DNA of 64,000 bases from Talpa occidentalis. Its lineage: Eukaryota; Chordata; Mammalia; Eulipotyphla; Talpidae. A program made the position numbers and the translations under genes. Shown piece by piece: positions 59,548 through 64,000 of the stretch; within the stretch, counting starts at the first letter, position 1, and every line of letters starts with the position of its first letter. A model generated the notes under the pieces. That model made no database searches. It was not told the origin of the DNA and saw only the letters and a program-made list of their open reading frames with translations. Location: positions 82,815,106 through 82,879,105 of the forward strand of contig NW_023601104.1 of the NCBI RefSeq assembly GCF_014898055.3, given 5' to 3'.

Positions 59548-60275
59548 CTTCACAAATATGTACTGAGGGCCTGCTATGTATCAGACACTTTTAGGTGCTG
59601 CAATTGGTTAGAAAAAGAAGATTCGTGTTTAAGTGCTTGGAGATAGAAGATTAAAAAATATTCAACACACTCATGTACATGTTTAGATATCTGAAGTTGA
59701 CAAATACTATATTGTTGGGAAATTATAGTTGAAGAGCGGGATCTCAGGACCCTTGAAGGGCTGTGCTTACCCAAAAGGCCTCTCTGAGAAGATGAAACTT
59801 CACCTGAGTCCTGAGTATACAAGGCTGCACACACACACACACACACACACACACCTATGTGAGCAGAGACAGGGAGAGGAAGCAGCATGTGCAAAGGCCC
59901 TGAGGAAGATGTGTGCCTCACACATCATGAGGAGTCACGTGGAACTGGAAGGAAATGGACTCAGGGAAGAGGAATAGGTGCTCAGAATTAATCTAGAACC
60001 ACCAAAAGTAGAGAAACAGCACACATAGCACCTTATAAGCATTGAGAACTTTTGCTTTTTACTAAGTGAGATCTGTCTGAGGTCACTGAGCAGAGGTGGG
60101 GGTGTGATGTAATGCAACAACAAATTGAAGGGATCTCCTGGATTTATGTGTGACGAATAGACTGTAAAGGAGTAAGATGAGGAGCAAGGGGACTTGTTAG
60201 AAGTTATTGCAACAATCTCAGCCAAAACCCAGAGCATGAGCAGTATTGGTGGTAAGAAGTGGGTAGATCTGCCTA
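59548..60275 (-). mobile_element. L2 (LINE-2) 3' region, antisense, about 700 bp
   Basis: Landmarks in order on the plus strand: TACTGAGGGCCTGCTATGTA, GGCCTCTCTGAGAAGATGAA, AGCATGTGCAAAGGCCCTGA, TTTTGCTTTTTACTAAGTGA, GAATAGACTGTAAAGGAGTA and GAAGTTATTGCAACAATCTC. This is the conserved antisense path of mammalian L2. Its length and preservation are notable for an element older than placental mammals. A (CA)n microsatellite at 59828-59854 sits inside it. Confidence 0.85.
59828..59854. repeat. (CA)n microsatellite
   Basis: About thirteen perfect CA units inside the L2 element. Confidence 0.93.
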
Positions 60276-60884
60276 ATTGAGAACTTGTCCTATGCCAACA
60301 CCAGCACCTGGCATGTTGCCCTAGTGTGCCAGTGGGAGCCAATTACATTGTGTCCAGGAGAAACTGCATTTTAGATACATTCATTTTTCCAGTTAACCCA
60401 TTTTTGCCTTAAAGTAAGAAAGAACATGCCCACCACATTTGTTTTTGGCCACATGTTTCAATCATCCTTGACACACACCAGAACACACCTTCATGCCTGC
60501 ATGAGCAGCCCACAATCTCACTCCCTTCTGCTGTAGCACATAGGTCACCAGTTTATCGTGTCTCCCACATCCAGACTCAGGAATCTCAGATCTTAATAAC
60601 TTCTCTCACATCTTATTCTTTTTCACTGATATTTCCAATTCATTTCTGCTACTGAGCTTCATGTTAGAAACTGCCAAATTATCTTGTATCATTCATCTGA
60701 CAATCTCATTTTGCAGTCTGACAAAATGATTCATAATTAGACAAAGGCTCCTGAGTAAAGGTTATGCCATGGACATCAGAGCCATAAGGTGGCCTTTATT
60801 ATTCAGGCTCCTCAGCCTCGACTAAAGAGTTTTGGATTGGAACTGTCTGACAGAAATTCTAGTAAATGTAAAAGCCACACTCAT
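60276..60884. other. Unique sequence
   Basis: Nothing recognised. Confidence 0.4.
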
Positions 60885-61275
60885 CTGGACAATTGATCTA
60901 TGACAAAGAAATTAAGAGCATATATTGGCGAAAGGAAAGTGTCTTCAAGAAATGGTGTTGAGAGAACAAGGCAGTCACATTCAAAAGAACGGAACTATAC
61001 TATTATCTCCCCATTTACTAAAAAACAACGGAAATAACCTCAAAATGGATCAAGACTTAACTATAACACCTAAACATAAAATGTATAGAAGAAAATGTGG
61101 GCAAAATACTACAACATTGGTCTCAGTGATGTATTTGGAGGCAAAAGCAAATGAGACACATCAAACTTAAATTCATTTGCATGGCAAAAATAAATAAATT
61201 TATCATAAAATGAAAACAACACTACTGAATGGGAAAAAAAAATGTTTATACATCATAGGTCCAACAAGGAATAAG
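60885..61275 (+). pseudogene. LINE-1 ORF2 C-terminal fragment, broken
   Basis: Sense LINE-1 ORF2 sequence: TGGACAATTGATCTATGACA, GTGTCTTCAAGAAATGGTGT, CCTCAAAATGGATCAAGACT, CTACTGAATGGGAAAAAAAA. The open stretch 60925-61170 keeps residues typical of the region after the reverse-transcriptase domain (LKMDQDLTITPKHK, RRKCGQ), then stops. There is no poly(A) or 3' UTR directly attached, so it is an internal fragment of an old insertion. Confidence 0.82.
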
Positions 61276-61605
61276 GCAGTTTGTTTGGTCAAAGTAACAG
61301 CTGCTCGATTAAAACTCTGAAACAGAATAATGTTTTAAAGAGATTCTTTTCTTGGGAAGTCAACTCTGGGAATGGTGCTGGACTTCTGAAATCAATAAAT
61401 CCAAGGATTCCATCAACATTAGATTTTTTTTTTCTATTTTCCTCTGTGCCTTTCCATATATCTCTTTATTCAGCTCTTTGCCTCTGGAGACCCTCTCCTG
61501 TCATTTGAATAGGGAATATAGCTGCGGAAGATTCCCTTCACTCACAGCATGTGATTCAGCTGCTCAGAGTAAGGCTCCTGCCCTGGGTCCAGTTATTTGT
61601 AGATT
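61276..61605. other. Unique sequence
   Basis: Nothing recognised. Confidence 0.4.
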
Positions 61606-61611
61606 TTGTTT

Positions 61612-61861
61612 TTAAAGATTTCTTTCTTTATACAAGAACTGGGGTGCAGGCCAGAGGTGCAGGAGGGTGATAGGATTCACCAGAGACAGAGTGGGGAGCA
61701 GAACAGGCAGACGGACCAAAGACACTGCTGAGGGGAGCAGCAGGTAAGACAGGAGAAGTCTGCCGCACCATGTGGGCCGGATGGGGATCAAACCCACGTT
61801 GCAGAGGCTGCAGACAGCTTCACAACGCTGCACTCAATCCTCTGTGCCACTGGGGAGGCCC
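61612..61861 (-). mobile_element. tRNA-derived SINE, type O
   Basis: Full minus-strand copy. TTGTAGAT flanks both sides (about 61594-61601 and 61865-61872) as a probable short or decayed duplication. The B-box complement is GGATCAAACCC. Confidence 0.92.
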
Positions 61862-61872
61862 TAATTGTAGAT

Positions 61873-63590
61873 ATCTTGATAAAGTAGCCACTGACTGAGC
61901 TTGGGGTTGTTCCCAGCACTGAATCATTCATCTGGGGTGTCTTAGGATGTGGGTGACATGAAATTCTTATTATTAGTCAGTTTTCAACCATGTGTTTTTC
62001 TGGAAGATCAGGCTGTTGTGGTCAGGAAAAAACATATATAATATTACTGTTTCTGCTGTGACTGTGAGAATGGGAAGGAAAAAGGCAAATTTTAGAAAAA
62101 GAGGGTCAGGGGGAAGCCCCAAATCAAATATCCTTCTTATTTTTTTCCTACTTAATGCTCTTTTCTCCTTGCACATTACATATATAGCTTGTTAATATCT
62201 ATTTATTCATAATTGTCACTCTATCCTCTCCACAAACACATGCAGCCATGCTGTTAACCTGAGTAATTGAACCATTTCATGTACAGAAAATTCTGGAATG
62301 ATTTGATGACACTGTAATCCAACTATGCAGTATTCATCTTACATATTAAAAACTAATAAATGTGCTGCAAAACATTTCCATATAGAAACTGTTTGTAATA
62401 ATTAAGAGGAAATAATTCACAAGGTATTATAATTGGTTTAGGTAGAGAGTCAAACAATAGATAAATAGGATGTCTCTTCAGAAAAATAAAGCAAGGACTA
62501 TAAAGATTATTTTACTATTTTTATGACTATGGATATAATATGATATGTTAATACTCTAGCACATCAGTATTAACTGAACATATCTGCTGAAATTAGTTTT
62601 CCAAGGACATGCACTACAATATTTTTGAAAGTTGCTTTTTTCAATATAGATTCTCCTCCAAGCTAATTTTATAGTTGCTAAGCAGTCAATTGCCAACTTT
62701 CATACTAAAATATCCATGTGAATGGAGGCAAGAAATGGGAGTAAGCAAAGGTGAGGAAGAAGCAAAATGATTTACATTCAATTAGAAAAGTAATTGATAG
62801 CCAGCTCTATGAGAGCGGTGGGAAGTTAGGCTGCCGACAGCGTGAAATTGTTGCAAAACTACTCTCTCTGTCTAGAATTCTCTTCTTGCAAACTTGGAAC
62901 AGTTTTTAGCAGCACCCTGGTTATCAGCAAATTATGATAGTTTCACTCAAGCCAAGAACTAGTTCAGGTCGTTAGAGTTTGAGATGCTTCAGTATTTACA
63001 AATATGGTCATGACACAGAGCAAGACCCGGCAGTCATATTATGGGCTGACAAAATGAATCCGCCTGAGGTGAGGCATAGAATCAGGCAAAGCTCTATCTA
63101 GGGTCATCTTGGAACTGACCTTTACTTCTATGAAGCATTAATAGATTGCTCCCCCTGGATCTCCTTAATTTCAAAAGTCTAGGATGAGCTGGCATCAATT
63201 TCTTTGGTGAAGCTGAAATGAATATTTCATGATCTGAAAAGGTAAGAGGCAATCAGATCCCCTTTGGTTGGCATAGGTTTCTAAGGAGGCTTTGTCTAAG
63301 TGAAAGAATGGCAGAACAGATAGCCTGGAATGGCAGCATTAGAGGGCTGGCCAGACTGATGAAAGGGTCCGACCAGGACCTAGGGGTGGATGGAAAAGCC
63401 TGCACATGGCCGTGGGGAAAGCACTTCTGGAGACAGACACTTGGTGGCTGCAACTGGGTTTGTGGTTTGATGAATAACGCAAAGAGCAAGGAATCTGAAT
63501 GTGTATATCAAAGATTTTGTAAAATATATTCACTGCATGGTTCTATGCAGAGATTCCTAGTTCTCAAATAATCAGAAGCTATTGAGAAAA
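61873..63590. other. Unique sequence
   Basis: About 1.7 kb without a recognised feature. Overlapping frames at 63253-63571 on both strands are chance. Confidence 0.4.
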
Positions 63591-63720
63591 ATACAGACTT
63601 TGGAGTAAAAGATTAAGATTTAAATACTGCTCTTAGCAACTCATGGCAATTGGACAAATTACTTAAACTTTCTGCCTTAATCTAAACCACAAGTTTACAG
63701 TGAGGATCCAACGTGCTGTC
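63591..63720 (+). mobile_element. MIR, sense
   Basis: GACTTTGGAGTAAAAGATTA, AAGATTTAAATACTGCTCTT and GGACAAATTACTTAAACTTT follow the head-to-core order of MIR with many substitutions. Confidence 0.6.
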
Positions 63721-64000
63721 CTAGGACCACACAGGCAGAGGAATTAAAGTCCTTAGTATAGTGGATTATGGATTCCTATTCGTCTGTTTCTAAGCTGTAA
63801 ACATTGTCTGAATGAGGTTTTACCTGACTTGTTTTTGAGCTCCAATGCACAAAAGGCTCCAATAGCCTCTCAATGTTGCTTATTGAGTGAATCAAAGTAC
63901 CTTCTCAATAGCAAAGAGCATCATTCATGCGTAATACACAAATTTAATTAAATCATGATCAGTTTATAAAGTGGTGGTTAGGAATGTGCTTGTCAATACT
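63721..64000. other. Unique sequence to window end
   Basis: Nothing recognised. Confidence 0.4.

Noticed and set aside
1..64000. CRISPR array, operons, ribosome binding sites or prokaryotic genes
   Set aside because: Repeat content, composition and retroelements are plainly mammalian; no spaced short direct-repeat array exists.
1..64000. Previously undescribed molecular system or gene cluster
   Set aside because: I looked on both strands and found no set of linked coding genes; the noteworthy content is retrotransposon history.

Overview
This is nuclear genomic DNA from a placental mammal, most likely a laurasiatherian. It is AT-rich and contains ancient mammalian repeats (MIR, L2, old L1M-type LINE-1, a MaLR-type LTR), younger LINE-1 fragments, two solo retroviral LTRs and about 32 copies of one tRNA-derived SINE. 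I find no gene I can support: no exon series, no intact LINE-1 or retroviral ORF, no tRNA or rRNA gene, no CRISPR array. Almost every long open frame is an accidental reading of a SINE, an LTR or the purine tract.

The dominant element is a roughly 250-290 bp SINE. It has a tRNA-like head with Pol III A and B boxes and a tail of AATAAA repeats followed by TCTTT and poly(A), which is the 'T+' tail class. It does not match, as I remember them, CAN (carnivores), ERE (horse), CHR/Bov-tA (ruminants and whales), PRE-1 (pig), VES (vesper bats), SOR, ERI or Alu/B1/B2. I therefore cannot name the species; a pangolin or a less-studied bat lineage is possible but untested. Copies sort into types that I call C, O, Y1 and Y2 for this window only. 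Y2 is CpG-rich, carries a short extra block and has perfect target-site duplications (TSDs), so it looks youngest.

Layout. 1-6 kb: SINEs, an antisense LINE-1 3' end, and a 5'-inverted LINE-1 whose target-site duplication was later hit by a SINE. 6-16 kb: unique AT-rich sequence with scattered SINEs, a MIR, an old LINE-1 carrying a nested SINE, and an unexplained GC-richer block at 11.2-11.8 kb. 16.5-18 kb: a 418-base all-purine tract, then a second 5'-inverted LINE-1 with an 18-bp target-site duplication. 19-23 kb: SINEs, a solo LTR (21.4-21.9 kb) and a MaLR-type LTR. 24-43 kb: mostly unique sequence with SINEs, MIR and LINE-1 pieces. 43.2-43.8 kb: a second solo LTR with 5-bp duplications. 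44-57 kb: SINE clusters, diverged local duplications and TA/TG satellites. 57-64 kb: SINEs, an old LINE-1 3' end, a long antisense L2, a LINE-1 ORF2 fragment and MIRs.

No genes work together here. The content is a record of retrotransposition in what appears to be a gene-poor intergenic or deep intronic region.
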